Shown here in pieces: positions 18,499-27,738 of a stretch of DNA of 64,000 nt. Within the stretch, counting starts at the first letter, position 1; each line of letters begins with the position of its first letter. A program made the position numbers and the translations under genes. Source of the stretch: Pseudomonadota bacterium (GTDB lineage: Bacteria; Pseudomonadota; Gammaproteobacteria; Burkholderiales; Thiobacteraceae); the NCBI GenBank assembly GCA_021812385.1, contig JAKANO010000003.1, positions 62,001-126,000 on the forward strand. Direction: 5' to 3'. The notes beneath the pieces are model-generated. The model was not told the DNA's origin and ran no database searches. It saw only the letters and a list, made by a program, of their open reading frames with translations.

Positions 18499-20045
18499 GG
18501 CTTCGCGGTAAACTCGACCAGCGGCCGCCCCATCATTTCTTGCGGCTGCGGCAGGCCCATGATTTTCAGCATGGTGGGCGCAACGTCTTCCAGCGCCCCG
18601 GTATCGGCCAGAAGGGCGGGGCGTTGGCCGGCATAAACAAAGGGCACCAAGCTCATGGTGTGCGCGGTGTGCGCCTGGTGCGAGCAATCGTCCATCATGC
18701 GCTCGGCGTTGCCGTGGTCGGCGGTGATCAGCACTTCGCCGCCTGCTTCCAATTGCGCTTTGACGACGCGGCCCAAGCAGGTGTCGATGGCTTCGATGGC
18801 CTGAATCGCCGCCGCCAGATTGCCGGTGTGACCCACCATGTCGGCATTGGCGTAGTTGCAGATGATGGCGTCGTATTTCTTGCTCTTGATCGCGGCTTCC
18901 AGGTTGTCGGTGACTTCGAACGCGCTCATTTCCGGTTTCATGTCGTAGGTCGCGACATCGGGCGAGGGGATCAGGATGCGATCTTCGCCCGGATACACTT
19001 TTTCTTCGCCGCCATTGAAGAAGAACGTCACATGCGCGTACTTTTCCGTTTCCGCGATGCGCAACTGCTTCAAGCCCAATTGGGAAATATATTCGCCAAA
19101 GCCATTGCGAATTTGCTCCGGCGGGAAGGCGACGCGCACATTGAAGTCTGCGCTATAACCGGTGAGCGTGACCATCATGCCGAGATTGGGGCGATATTCG
19201 CGCTCAAAACCATCGAAGCCTTCTTCCAGGAAGGTGCGCGACAGTTCGCGCGCGCGATCGGAACGGAAGTTCATGAAGGCAACGACATCGCCATCTTGCA
19301 TGCGCACCGGGGTCTCGCCGGCCGGGGTGATGGCGGTGGCTTTCACGAATTCGTCGGATTCGCCGCGCGCATAGGCCATTTCCAGGCCTTCCAGCGCCGT
19401 GTGCGCATGAAATTCGGCTTTGCCCTGGGTGAGCAAGTCGTAGGCGTCTTTCACGCGCTGCCAACGCCGATCGCGATCCATGGGATAGTAGCGGCCGATA
19501 ATCGAAGCGATGCGGCCTACGCCCAGTTCGCGCATTTTTTCATCGAGCTTCAATAGCGAAGGCTCGGCGCTCTTGGGCGGCGTATCGCGGCCATCCAAAA
19601 AGGCGTGCACATAGATTTTCTTCAGGCCGTTCTTGACCGCCATTTCCAGCATGGCATGGATATGCAATTCATGGCTGTGCACGCCGCCATCGGACAATAA
19701 GCCCATGATGTGCAGGGCATGGTCGCCTTGTTTGGCCGTTTCCACCGCTTGAACCAGCGCTGGATTGATAAAAAAGTGCCCGGATTCGATGGCGCGGTTA
19801 ATGCGGGTGAACTCTTGGTATACCACGCGGCCGGCGCCAATATTTAAATGACCGACTTCGGAATTGCCCATCTGCCCCTTGGGCAGACCCACTTCGGCCT
19901 CGGAAGCATGGATCAAGGTGTGCGGGAAATCGCTCCAAAGCCGGTTCCAATTAGGTTTTTTGGCCTGGAAGATGGCGTTATCCGCGCCATTGGCGCGACA
20001 ACCGAAACCATCCAAAATAATGAGAAGAACTGGAGTGACTTTCAT
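18495..20045 (-). CDS. gpmI: 2,3-bisphosphoglycerate-independent phosphoglycerate mutase
   Basis: GpmI interconverts 3- and 2-phosphoglycerate in glycolysis/gluconeogenesis using two Mn ions. Its 516 residues match the family. The start region contains LLIILDGFG, the phosphoserine site is MGNSEVGH, and metal-binding segments include DGRDTPP, HADMVGHTG-like YANADMVGHTG and ITADHGNAE. It heads the gpmI-envC-ctpA unit. Confidence 0.95.
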   Translation of the reverse strand: MKVTPVLLIILDGFGCRANGADNAIFQAKKPNWNRLWSDFPHTLIHASEAEVGLPKGQMGNSEVGHLNIGAGRVVYQEFTRINRAIESGHFFINPALVQAVETAKQGDHALHIMGLLSDGGVHSHELHIHAMLEMAVKNGLKKIYVHAFLDGRDTPPKSAEPSLLKLDEKMRELGVGRIASIIGRYYPMDRDRRWQRVKDAYDLLTQGKAEFHAHTALEGLEMAYARGESDEFVKATAITPAGETPVRMQDGDVVAFMNFRSDRARELSRTFLEEGFDGFEREYRPNLGMMVTLTGYSADFNVRVAFPPEQIRNGFGEYISQLGLKQLRIAETEKYAHVTFFFNGGEEKVYPGEDRILIPSPDVATYDMKPEMSAFEVTDNLEAAIKSKKYDAIICNYANADMVGHTGNLAAAIQAIEAIDTCLGRVVKAQLEAGGEVLITADHGNAERMMDDCSHQAHTAHTMSLVPFVYAGQRPALLADTGALEDVAPTMLKIMGLPQPQEMMGRPLVEFTAKP

Positions 20046-20158
20046 GTTTCCGTGTAATTTTCAGGACAGTGTGACAAACTAGCCGCATTATTTTAGTATA
20101 TTTTGATAAAGGGCGCATTAAAGCTTATTGCGCTTGTTTGTTTTAGCTGGAGAAATCA

Positions 20159-20488
20159 ATGTCTGGTAGCGTGAATTTGGAACAAGTAGAGCTGATCGAC
20201 AAGGATGAGCACATCGAGCAAGCCTCGCGTGCCATGAAAGCCATGTCGCATCCTTTGCGGCTGAAGATTTTATGTGTGCTGGGTGACCGCGAAGTTTCGG
20301 TGCAGGATATCGTGGATGCCGTTGGCACCTCGCAAAGCAATATTTCACAGCACTTGGCTATTCTTCGGGATAAAGGCGTGTTGCGCACGCGCAAAGACGC
20401 CAATCGGGTGTTTTACCGCGTTGGCGATACCCGCACGCTCAAGCTGATTAGCATGATGCGTGACGTATTTTGCGGGTTCGCCAAATAA
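20159..20488 (+). CDS. ArsR-family repressor with BigR/SqrR/YgaV-type cysteine pair
   Basis: This 109-residue winged-helix regulator has a recognition helix around GTSQSNISQHLAILRDKGV. It lacks the CxCxxC metal site of ArsR/SmtB. Instead it has Cys39 (LKILCVL) and Cys105 (DVFCGF), which align with the two redox cysteines of BigR, SqrR and YgaV. These repressors sense persulfide/sulfane sulfur by forming a disulfide or polysulfide bridge. The ATG at 20159 has GGAG upstream. It precedes the RND efflux pair, and a DUF2892 gene, a typical target of this regulator type, lies behind that pair. The assignment to sulfur sensing is inferred from the cysteine positions. Confidence 0.85.
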   Translation: MSGSVNLEQVELIDKDEHIEQASRAMKAMSHPLRLKILCVLGDREVSVQDIVDAVGTSQSNISQHLAILRDKGVLRTRKDANRVFYRVGDTRTLKLISMMRDVFCGFAK

Positions 20489-20617
20489 GGCTTTAGCTGT
20501 TTAAAAGCACGTAATTCCGGCGCTGTTGCCGGAGACTTAGGCGGCACACCCCCGCGCAAGCCTTGACGCAGATGGCATATTAGCATATTCTGATTAACGC
20601 TTCTCGGAGGTCTGTCT

Positions 20618-21640
20618 GTGCTACGCACCCTATTTGTCCTGATTTTATTTCTTCCTAAGTTAGCACTCGCTGCGCTTCCTTTCCCCGTCGGCAAGACCGA
20701 GTTTCGCGAGGTCGATCAGACTTACGCGGCGGAGGGCTTGGTCGAGGCCGTCAAGCAAGCCACCGTTTCCGCGGAAATTTCCGGGCGCATCATCGAATTG
20801 AAATTCGATGTAGGCGACTTCGTGCAGAAGGGCGCCGTCATCGCACGCATCGACGAGAGCGTGGTCGGGCAACAGCTCGCGGGCAGCCAAGCGCAGGTGG
20901 CGCAAGCGCGCGCCCTGTTGGAAAACGCCCGCGCGCAATACGATCGCTCAAAACAATTGTTCGCGCAAAAATTTATTAGTCAGGCGGCCTTGGATAAAGC
21001 CAGCTCGGAATTCAAGGCGGCGCAGGCACAAGCGCAAGCCTCGCTTGCCGGCGCAGGGCAGGCGGCCGCAACGCGCAAATTCGCTACCATCGTCGCGCCC
21101 TTTAGTGGCGTGGTTGCCGCGCGGCATATCGAGTTAGGGGAAATGGCGCAGCCCGGCAAGCCCTTGTTTACCGGCTTCGACCCTTCCGACCTGCGGGTGG
21201 AGGTTTCCGTTCCGCAGTACAAATTGCCGCAAGTGCGCGCCCTGTCGCGCGCCACGGTAGAAATCCCGTCGCTGAATAAGTGGGTCAAGGCGGCGCAAAT
21301 CACGATTCAACCCTCCGCCGATGTTAAAACCCACGCCAGCCGCGTGCGCATCGATTTGCCGGCAGACTTGCGCGATGTTTACCCTGGCATGTTTGCGCGG
21401 GCGTACTTTGCCATTGGCCGCGCCAAGAAATTGCTGGTGCCGGAAGCGGCGGTGTTGCGCCGCAGCGAATTGACCGCGGTGTATGTGGTGGGCGCCAAAG
21501 ACACATTGCAATTGCGCCAAGTGCGCTTGGGCGAACCCGTCGGCGAGGGGCAAATTGAAGTGCTGGCGGGCTTGGAGCCGGGGGAGACTGTGGCGCTCGA
21601 CCCAGTTAAAGCGGGCATTTATCTGAAACAAGCAAAATAG
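20618..21640 (+). CDS. RND efflux periplasmic adaptor (membrane fusion protein)
   Basis: This 340-residue HlyD/MdtA-type adaptor links an inner-membrane RND pump to an outer-membrane channel. It has a signal peptide (GTG start at 20618 with CGGAGG upstream, cleavage near ALAALP). A biotinyl-lipoyl half motif (VSAEISGRIIELKFDVGDFVQKGAVIARID) is followed by an alpha-hairpin of about 70 residues, a beta barrel and a membrane-proximal domain. Ten bases separate it from the pump gene. No outer-membrane factor gene is in the window. Confidence 0.92.
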   Translation: MLRTLFVLILFLPKLALAALPFPVGKTEFREVDQTYAAEGLVEAVKQATVSAEISGRIIELKFDVGDFVQKGAVIARIDESVVGQQLAGSQAQVAQARALLENARAQYDRSKQLFAQKFISQAALDKASSEFKAAQAQAQASLAGAGQAAATRKFATIVAPFSGVVAARHIELGEMAQPGKPLFTGFDPSDLRVEVSVPQYKLPQVRALSRATVEIPSLNKWVKAAQITIQPSADVKTHASRVRIDLPADLRDVYPGMFARAYFAIGRAKKLLVPEAAVLRRSELTAVYVVGAKDTLQLRQVRLGEPVGEGQIEVLAGLEPGETVALDPVKAGIYLKQAK

Positions 21641-21649
21641 GCTTGTGCC

Positions 21650-24600
21650 ATGACGACCCCCGCAAAGATTGCTGACATGGGCATCTCCGGCCGCATCGCC
21701 AAATTCTTTTTAACTTCGCAACTGACGCCGCTGATCGCCATGATGGCGGTGCTGATGGGCCTGTTTGCCATCCTGGTGACGCCGCGCGAGGAAGAGCCGC
21801 AAATCAATGTGACCTTGGCCAACGTGTTCATTCCGTTCCCCGGCGCATCGGCTAAAGATGTGGAAGCGCTGGTGGCGATTCCGGCGGAGCAAGTGCTGGC
21901 GCAAATCACCGGCATCGAACATGTGTATTCCGTGTCGCGCCCCGGCATGGCGGTATTGACGGTACAGTACAAAGTCGGGGAAGACCGCATCGGCGCCCTG
22001 GTGCGCTTGTACGATACCATCCAGTCGAATCGCGATTGGGTCTCGCCCGATCTGGGCGTGCAAGAACCGATCATCAAGCCGGTCGGCATCGATGATGTGC
22101 CGATCGTCGCGCTCACGCTGTGGACCACCGACTTGCAGCGCGGCGCATTTGATCTGGCCAAGGTGGCGCACGCGGCGGAAATCGAGCTCAAGCGCATCCC
22201 CGGCACGCGCGAAGTGACGACCATCGGCGGCCCCGGCCACAGCGTGCGCGTGATCATGGACGCCGAGCGTATGAACGCTTACGGCATCTCTGCGCAGGAT
22301 ATTCGCGATGCGCTCAAACTCAGCAACGCCTCGCAGCCGACGGGCACGCTGGTTACGAATAATCAAGAAGTGCTGGTGCAAACCGGCGCCTTCTTGGCGT
22401 CCGCCGCCGATGTGCGCGATCTGGTGGTGGGGGTCGATCAAAATAAGCCGGTGTTCATGAGCGACGTGGCGCATATCGTGGATGGCCCGGATCAACCCAG
22501 GCGCTATGTCTGGAGCGGCTCCGGCGTCGCGTACAAAGCCAAGGGCATTGAACAGGTCGGCGAGTATCCCGCGGTCACCATCGCGGTATCGAAAAAGCCC
22601 GGAGAAAACGCGGTAGACGTCGCGCAACGCGTCATTGCGCGGGTGCAGCAGCTTAAAGGCACGGTGCTGCCGGAAGGCGTAAACGTGACGGTTACACGCA
22701 ATTACGGCGAAACCGCGAATGAAAAAGCCAAGAAGCTCATTGGCAAATTATTGTTCGCCACGGCGTTCGTGGTGGGCTTGGTATTTCTGGCTTTGGGCAA
22801 GCGTGAGGCGGTCATCGTCGGCGTGGCGGTTATCCTCACCCTGGCGGCGACCTTGTTCGCCTCTTGGGCCTGGGGCTTTACGCTGAATCGCGTGTCCTTG
22901 TTCGCGCTGATTTTCTCCATCGGGATTTTGGTCGATGATGCGATTGTGGTGGTGGAAAACATCCACCGCCGACGCTTGATCGACCATGACAAACCTTTGC
23001 TGCAAGTGATTCCTGAAGCGGTGGATGAAGTCGGCGGGCCAACTATCTTGGCCACGCTGACGGTGATTGCGGCCTTGTTGCCGATGGCCTTTGTGACGGG
23101 CTTGATGGGGCCGTATATGAGCCCGATCCCGATCAACGCTAGTATCGGCATGCTGATATCGCTGGCCATTGCTTTCGTGGTGACCCCCTGGCTGACGATG
23201 AAATTGCTGGGAAAGCAGCACGCGGGCGGCCAAGGGAAAGTGGAGCGCGAACTCGCATCGTGGTTGGAACAGAAGCTCACGCCGTTCTTGAATGGCGAAC
23301 AGGGAAAGCCCAAACGTAAAAAACTTTGGCTGGGTATATTGCTCGCGATTGTGTTGGCGGTTTCCTTGGTCGTGTTCAAAGTCGTCATCCTGAAAATGCT
23401 GCCCTTCGACAATAAATCGGAATTTCAAGTGGTGGTGGATATGCCGGTAGGAACGCCGCTGGAGCAAACCGCGCGCGTGTTGCATGAGATGGGCGCGTAT
23501 CTCGCAACCGTGCCGGAGGTGACAGATTACCAAGCCTATGCCGGCACTGCATCGCCCATCAACTTCAACGGCTTGGTGCGGCAGTATTACTTGCGCAACG
23601 GTCCTGAGGTTGGCGATTTGCAAGTGAACTTGCTGGATAAACATCAGCGCGATCGCAAGAGCCACGAAATTGCGCAAAGCGTGCGCGTGCCGATCGAAAA
23701 AATCGCGGCGCTGCATGGGGCGAATGTGAAAATCGTCGAAGTGCCGCCCGGCCCTCCGGTACTTTCACCCATCGTGGCGGAAGTGTACGGGCCGGATTAT
23801 GAGGGGCAAATGGCGGTGGCCAAGCAGGTGCGCGCGGCTTTTGCGCAGACCAAGGACATTACCGCGATTGATGATAGCGTCGAAGCCAATGCGCAAAAAA
23901 TCGTGTTGCGCGTGCTGCAAAGCAAGGCGGCGCTGAAGGGCGTGGCGCAGGAAGATATCGTCGCGGTGATGAAAATGGGATTGGCCGGCGAAGACGTGAC
24001 GCCGATTCATTCCGGCAATTCAAAATTCGAAATTCCGGTGCGTGTGACGCTGGATCCACAACGGCAAAACAATTTGGATGAATTGCTCAAGCTCACGGTG
24101 CGCGCCCGAGACGGCACGCTGGCGCCGCTGTCGGAATTGGTCGAGGTCGTACCCACCACGCGCGAAAAGACGATATATCATAAAGATCTACTGCCGGTGG
24201 TGTATGTGGTGGGAGATATGGCGGGGAAAACCGATAGCCCCTTGTACGGCATGTTCGGCATTAATTCTCGGCTGGCCGATACCAAATTGCCTGAGGGCGG
24301 CACGCTCGGCCGCTACTTCATCAATCAGCCGCAAGACCCTTATGCCGGCTTCTCGCTGAAGTGGGATGGCGAATGGCAAGTGACTTACGAAACCTTCCGC
24401 GATATGGGCATCGCCTATGGCGTCGGTTTGATTTTGATTTACTTGCTGGTGGTGGCGCAGTTTCGCTCGTATCTGGTGCCGCTGGTTATCATGGCGCCGA
24501 TCCCGCTCACCCTCATTGGCGTGATGCCGGGGCATGCGCTGCTGGGCGCGCAATTCACCGCCACTTCGATGATCGGCATGATCGCGCTGGCCGGTATCAT

Positions 24601-24877
24601 CGTACGCAATTCGATTCTGCTCGTGGATTTCGTCAATATGAACGTGGCGCAAGGCATGGACTTGCAAAAAGCCGTGATCCTCTCGGGGGCGACGCGCGCG
24701 AAACCGATTATTTTGACCGGCTTGGCGGCGATGCTGGGCGCGTTTTTTATTTTGGATGACCCGATTTTCAACGGCCTGGCGATTTCGCTGATTTTTGGCG
24801 TGCTGGTTTCCACCGTGCTAACCTTAGTGGTGATACCAGTGCTATATTATGCCGTGTTGTACAAGCGGATCAAATAG
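21650..24877 (+). CDS. RND efflux pump inner-membrane subunit
   Basis: This 1075-residue AcrB/MdtB-superfamily transporter has 12 expected membrane segments in two halves and two large periplasmic loops. The proton relay sits in GILVDDAIVVVENIHRR, with the paired aspartates in the fourth membrane helix. The substrate is unknown. The sequence looks closer to the broad multidrug class than to CusA-type metal pumps, because no methionine pair or HME-type charged signature is obvious. An internal ATG at 21677 is a possible later start. It probably shares an operon with the adaptor and the DUF2892 gene. Confidence 0.93.
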   Translation: MTTPAKIADMGISGRIAKFFLTSQLTPLIAMMAVLMGLFAILVTPREEEPQINVTLANVFIPFPGASAKDVEALVAIPAEQVLAQITGIEHVYSVSRPGMAVLTVQYKVGEDRIGALVRLYDTIQSNRDWVSPDLGVQEPIIKPVGIDDVPIVALTLWTTDLQRGAFDLAKVAHAAEIELKRIPGTREVTTIGGPGHSVRVIMDAERMNAYGISAQDIRDALKLSNASQPTGTLVTNNQEVLVQTGAFLASAADVRDLVVGVDQNKPVFMSDVAHIVDGPDQPRRYVWSGSGVAYKAKGIEQVGEYPAVTIAVSKKPGENAVDVAQRVIARVQQLKGTVLPEGVNVTVTRNYGETANEKAKKLIGKLLFATAFVVGLVFLALGKREAVIVGVAVILTLAATLFASWAWGFTLNRVSLFALIFSIGILVDDAIVVVENIHRRRLIDHDKPLLQVIPEAVDEVGGPTILATLTVIAALLPMAFVTGLMGPYMSPIPINASIGMLISLAIAFVVTPWLTMKLLGKQHAGGQGKVERELASWLEQKLTPFLNGEQGKPKRKKLWLGILLAIVLAVSLVVFKVVILKMLPFDNKSEFQVVVDMPVGTPLEQTARVLHEMGAYLATVPEVTDYQAYAGTASPINFNGLVRQYYLRNGPEVGDLQVNLLDKHQRDRKSHEIAQSVRVPIEKIAALHGANVKIVEVPPGPPVLSPIVAEVYGPDYEGQMAVAKQVRAAFAQTKDITAIDDSVEANAQKIVLRVLQSKAALKGVAQEDIVAVMKMGLAGEDVTPIHSGNSKFEIPVRVTLDPQRQNNLDELLKLTVRARDGTLAPLSELVEVVPTTREKTIYHKDLLPVVYVVGDMAGKTDSPLYGMFGINSRLADTKLPEGGTLGRYFINQPQDPYAGFSLKWDGEWQVTYETFRDMGIAYGVGLILIYLLVVAQFRSYLVPLVIMAPIPLTLIGVMPGHALLGAQFTATSMIGMIALAGIIVRNSILLVDFVNMNVAQGMDLQKAVILSGATRAKPIILTGLAAMLGAFFILDDPIFNGLAISLIFGVLVSTVLTLVVIPVLYYAVLYKRIK

Positions 24878-24929
24878 ATGCGAAATCCGCCTAGATAATA
24901 TTGACTGATTTTTAACCAAGGAGATGGAT

Positions 24930-25148
24930 ATGACTGTGAATCGATGGGTACGCGTAATAGCCGGGTTCTTCATTATGCTTTCGCTGGGGTTGGCGCATTT
25001 CAACGGGCAGATCGATCTGTCACATATGAGCTGGTTGTGGTTCACCGCATTTGTCGGCGCTAATTTATTTCAGAGCGGCTTCACGAAATTCTGTCCTTTG
25101 GACACGTTCTTGAAAATGGCGGGCGTGAAAGAATCCGCCTGCGCTTAA
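24930..25148 (+). CDS. DUF2892 membrane protein (YgaP C-terminal type)
   Basis: This 72-residue protein has two hydrophobic helices. Its motif GANLFQSGFTKFCPLDTFLKMAGV is diagnostic of the DUF2892 module, which in E. coli YgaP is fused behind a rhodanese domain. The ATG at 24930 follows AAGGAG by 6 bases; the ATG at 24924 lies too close to that site. It follows the RND genes by 52 bases. YgaP is controlled by the ArsR protein YgaV, which fits the two-cysteine ArsR gene upstream. Confidence 0.85.
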   Translation: MTVNRWVRVIAGFFIMLSLGLAHFNGQIDLSHMSWLWFTAFVGANLFQSGFTKFCPLDTFLKMAGVKESACA

Positions 25149-25183
25149 GCATCCCGATTTCATTTGGGGTTCTTGTCTGAAAG

Positions 25184-25214
25184 AGGCACAACACATTCGT
25201 GTGTCTGTGCCTTT
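25184..25214 (+). terminator. Terminator after the DUF2892 gene
   Basis: The hairpin AGGCACAACACA-TTCG-TGTGTCTGTGCCT has one bulged base and is followed by TTTTCCCGTTTTT. It ends the efflux/DUF2892 unit. Confidence 0.75.
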
Positions 25215-25272
25215 TCCCGTTTTTATGGCGGCTGTGATTAAGCTTGCCTGAGTACATTCCTGGCTACGTCTG

Positions 25273-27081
25273 TTGAATTTTCGTATTTCAAATCTTACGC
25301 CGCTAAATTTTAGCTTAGCCTTTCTTGCGCTGGCGTGGACGCTGCCATTTTTGCAGTGGCAGCATAAACCGCCTATCCCCAGTTTTTATTCGGAATGGCT
25401 CGCGTTTGGGCTGGGATTGCTCGCGCTGTTGCCCTTGCTCAGCAAGCGCTATTGGCGGCCTTTGGTGTTGCCGCGCAGCTTATTATTCTTGCTCGGCTTT
25501 AGCGCGGTTCTCGTCATTCAGGTCGCGCTGGATCGCGTACTCTATCCGCAGCAGGCCTTGGTGGGCGCGCTGTATATTTTGTGGGCGGCATTCCTGATGT
25601 GGCTCGGCAATCAATTGGGGCGCGAGCTGGGCTTGGAACGCATTGCTATAGTGCTTGCCTGGGCGCTGCTGATGGGGGCTGTGCTGTCTTGCGTCATCGG
25701 CTTGCTGCAACATTTTGGCGTGCATATGCCGCTGGATGCCTGGATCAATCGCAAAGCCGGAAACGCTGTCATCGCCAATTTGGGACAGCCCAATCATCTC
25801 GCGAATTATTTAGCCCTGGGTTTGGCGTCGCTGCTTTATTTGATGGCGCATGCCAAGCTTGCGCGCTGGCTCGGCTTAGCGCTGGGCGTCTTGCTGTTGC
25901 TGGTGCTGGCGTTGACCGGCGCGCGCACCAGTTGGCTCTATCTCGGCGCATTTTCAGGATTGGCCTGGTTCTGGCGCACGCGCTGCGTTGAGGATGCGGC
26001 GGCGCGCTGGATTTTTCCCGTCACCGTGCTGCTGCTCCCCGCCTTTGCGCTTGCGCAGTGGCTGGCGCATGTGCCTTTCTTGCAGGGGGTGAGCGGCACC
26101 ATCACCCCCGCCGATCGTTTGTTTGATCTGGCCAATGGCATCGAAGTGCGGCTGGCTTTGTGGCGCGAAGCGGCGCAGATGCTGCTCGAGAATCCCTGGT
26201 TTGGCGTTGGGTTCGGCCAATTTGCCTGGGCGCATTTTCAACTCGCTTCAGCGGCGGCATCGAGCCAGCCCGCGCACGCGCTGACGCCCAGCTTGCTGGC
26301 CGGTTCCGTGTTTAATCATAGCCATAATTTACTGGCGCAAATCGGTGCGGAGTTCGGGCTGGCGGGCTTGCTGCTGTTGCTGGTGGGCGGCGTGCTCTGG
26401 CTGTTGGCTTGTACCCGTCGACCGGCGACATTAGCGGGGTGGTGGGTCGCGGCGGTGTTGGCGGTGATTTTCCTGCATAGTTTTCTCGAATATCCGCTGT
26501 GGTATGCGAACTTCTTGGGGATCGCCGCAGTCTTGATCGGTGCGCTCGATACCCATACCGTACGGCTGCGGCTCGGTGGTTTATTGCGCGCGGCGTTCGG
26601 CGTCATGCTGCTTCTGTCGTGGATCGGTGGCGTACGCCTGCTGAATACTTATCGTCAATTGGAAGGACTGTTGCAGGATAGGCAGGTTAAAATGAGCCCC
26701 CAGGACATCGATCGGGTGTTGCAGCAGGTGCGCCAAGAATCCTTATTGGCGCCTTATAGCGATTTTGCCTACGCGCTGTCGATTGTCTTGAATCGTGAGG
26801 CCATCGACGACAAGCTGGAATTGAATGCCTGGGTCATGCGTTTCGCGCCGACGCAGGAGATTGTTTACCAGCAGGCCTTACTGCTGGGTTTGCAGGGCCA
26901 GGCGCAGGCAGCGCAGATGATGTTAAAGCGCGCGATGGCGATTTATCCGCAGGGCGCCAGTAAATTCCTCCAGGTGTTGGCAAGCCTGCCGATGGAGAAC
27001 CGCAACAACCTCGAGCCGTTACATGCAACGGCACAAGTTTTTTTACAGGAGCACAAGCAATATGCATTTCATACAGAATAA
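25273..27081 (+). CDS. O-antigen ligase / PglL-type oligosaccharyltransferase family protein
   Basis: This 602-residue inner-membrane protein has about eleven membrane segments over residues 10-430 and a soluble C-terminal region. The Wzy/WaaL/PglL signature is present: a periplasmic HSHNLLAQIGAEFGLAG loop, preceded by QPNHLANYLALGLASLL and followed by FLHSFLEYPLWYANF. That last block resembles PglL-type pilin/protein O-glycosyltransferases. It would transfer a lipid-linked glycan to lipid A core, protein or a growing polymer; which one is not decidable here. The start is TTG at 25273 without a clear ribosome-binding site. The end overlaps the rhodanese gene by 20 bases. Confidence 0.78.
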   Translation: MNFRISNLTPLNFSLAFLALAWTLPFLQWQHKPPIPSFYSEWLAFGLGLLALLPLLSKRYWRPLVLPRSLLFLLGFSAVLVIQVALDRVLYPQQALVGALYILWAAFLMWLGNQLGRELGLERIAIVLAWALLMGAVLSCVIGLLQHFGVHMPLDAWINRKAGNAVIANLGQPNHLANYLALGLASLLYLMAHAKLARWLGLALGVLLLLVLALTGARTSWLYLGAFSGLAWFWRTRCVEDAAARWIFPVTVLLLPAFALAQWLAHVPFLQGVSGTITPADRLFDLANGIEVRLALWREAAQMLLENPWFGVGFGQFAWAHFQLASAAASSQPAHALTPSLLAGSVFNHSHNLLAQIGAEFGLAGLLLLLVGGVLWLLACTRRPATLAGWWVAAVLAVIFLHSFLEYPLWYANFLGIAAVLIGALDTHTVRLRLGGLLRAAFGVMLLLSWIGGVRLLNTYRQLEGLLQDRQVKMSPQDIDRVLQQVRQESLLAPYSDFAYALSIVLNREAIDDKLELNAWVMRFAPTQEIVYQQALLLGLQGQAQAAQMMLKRAMAIYPQGASKFLQVLASLPMENRNNLEPLHATAQVFLQEHKQYAFHTE

Positions 27082-27472
27082 TTTGTTATTGGTCGGACTG
27101 GCCGTGATCAGCGGCACGATGCTGTTGTGGCCGTTAGTGAGCCGCTTTTTCGGCGGCGCCCGGCAAGTCGATACGCTGGAGGCGGTGCGCAAGATCAATC
27201 ATGACGATGCGCTGGTGATCGATGTGCGCGAACCGGCGGAAGTCGCGCAGGGAAAAATCGCCCACGCCAAGCTCATTCCGATGGGCGAGCTGCAAAAGCG
27301 TATCGGCGAATTGGAAAAGCACAAAACCAAGCCGATCATCATGGTTTGCCGTAGCGGCAACCGCTCCGCCGGCGCTTGCGGCATCCTCAGCAAACAGGGG
27401 TTCACCGATGTTTATAATCTGGCCGGCGGCATGATCGCCTGGCAACAATCCAATTTACCCGTGGAGAAATAA
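27062..27472 (+). CDS. Membrane-anchored rhodanese-domain protein
   Basis: This 136-residue protein has an N-terminal membrane segment (about 8-26) and one rhodanese domain with the active-site loop CRSGNRS (Cys96). It can bind and transfer sulfane sulfur. The ATG at 27062 has AGGAG about 10 bases upstream. The frame is open to 27023, but that part lies inside the ligase gene. It is immediately followed by grxC, the YibN-Grx order seen in many proteobacteria, so a role in thiol/sulfane-sulfur balance is likely. Confidence 0.9.
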   Translation: MHFIQNNLLLVGLAVISGTMLLWPLVSRFFGGARQVDTLEAVRKINHDDALVIDVREPAEVAQGKIAHAKLIPMGELQKRIGELEKHKTKPIIMVCRSGNRSAGACGILSKQGFTDVYNLAGGMIAWQQSNLPVEK

Positions 27473-27730
27473 ATGGCGCGAGTTCTGATGTATTGCACCG
27501 CGGTCTGTCCTTATTGCACCATGGCGGAACGCCTGTTGACGCGTAAAGGGGTGACTCAAATCGAGAAGATTCGGGTCGACCTCGACCCGCAAACCATGCG
27601 CGAGATGATGGAAAAAACCGGTCGTCGCACCGTGCCGCAAATCTATATCGATGATTTTCATGTGGGCGGCTTCGACGATTTATCGGAGCTGGATCAAGAC
27701 GGCAAGCTAGAGCCTTTGCTGGCGCAATAA
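27473..27730 (+). CDS. grxC: Glutaredoxin 3
   Basis: This 85-residue dithiol glutaredoxin has the active site CPYC (VCPYCTM), TVPQIYIDDFHVGGFDD for glutathione binding and a cis-proline at TVP. It reduces disulfides and glutathionylated proteins with glutathione. It starts directly after the rhodanese stop. SecB, often next in other genomes, is not here. Confidence 0.95.
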   Translation: MARVLMYCTAVCPYCTMAERLLTRKGVTQIEKIRVDLDPQTMREMMEKTGRRTVPQIYIDDFHVGGFDDLSELDQDGKLEPLLAQ

Positions 27731-27738
27731 AGTCGCCG

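Noticed and set aside
18411..19556. 381-codon plus-strand frame opposite gpmI and envC
   Set aside because: Spans two real minus-strand genes and has the amino-acid bias of an antisense frame.
22748..23716. 322-codon minus-strand frame opposite the RND pump gene
   Set aside because: His/Gln/Arg-rich mirror frame inside a conserved transporter gene; no ribosome-binding site and no recognisable family.
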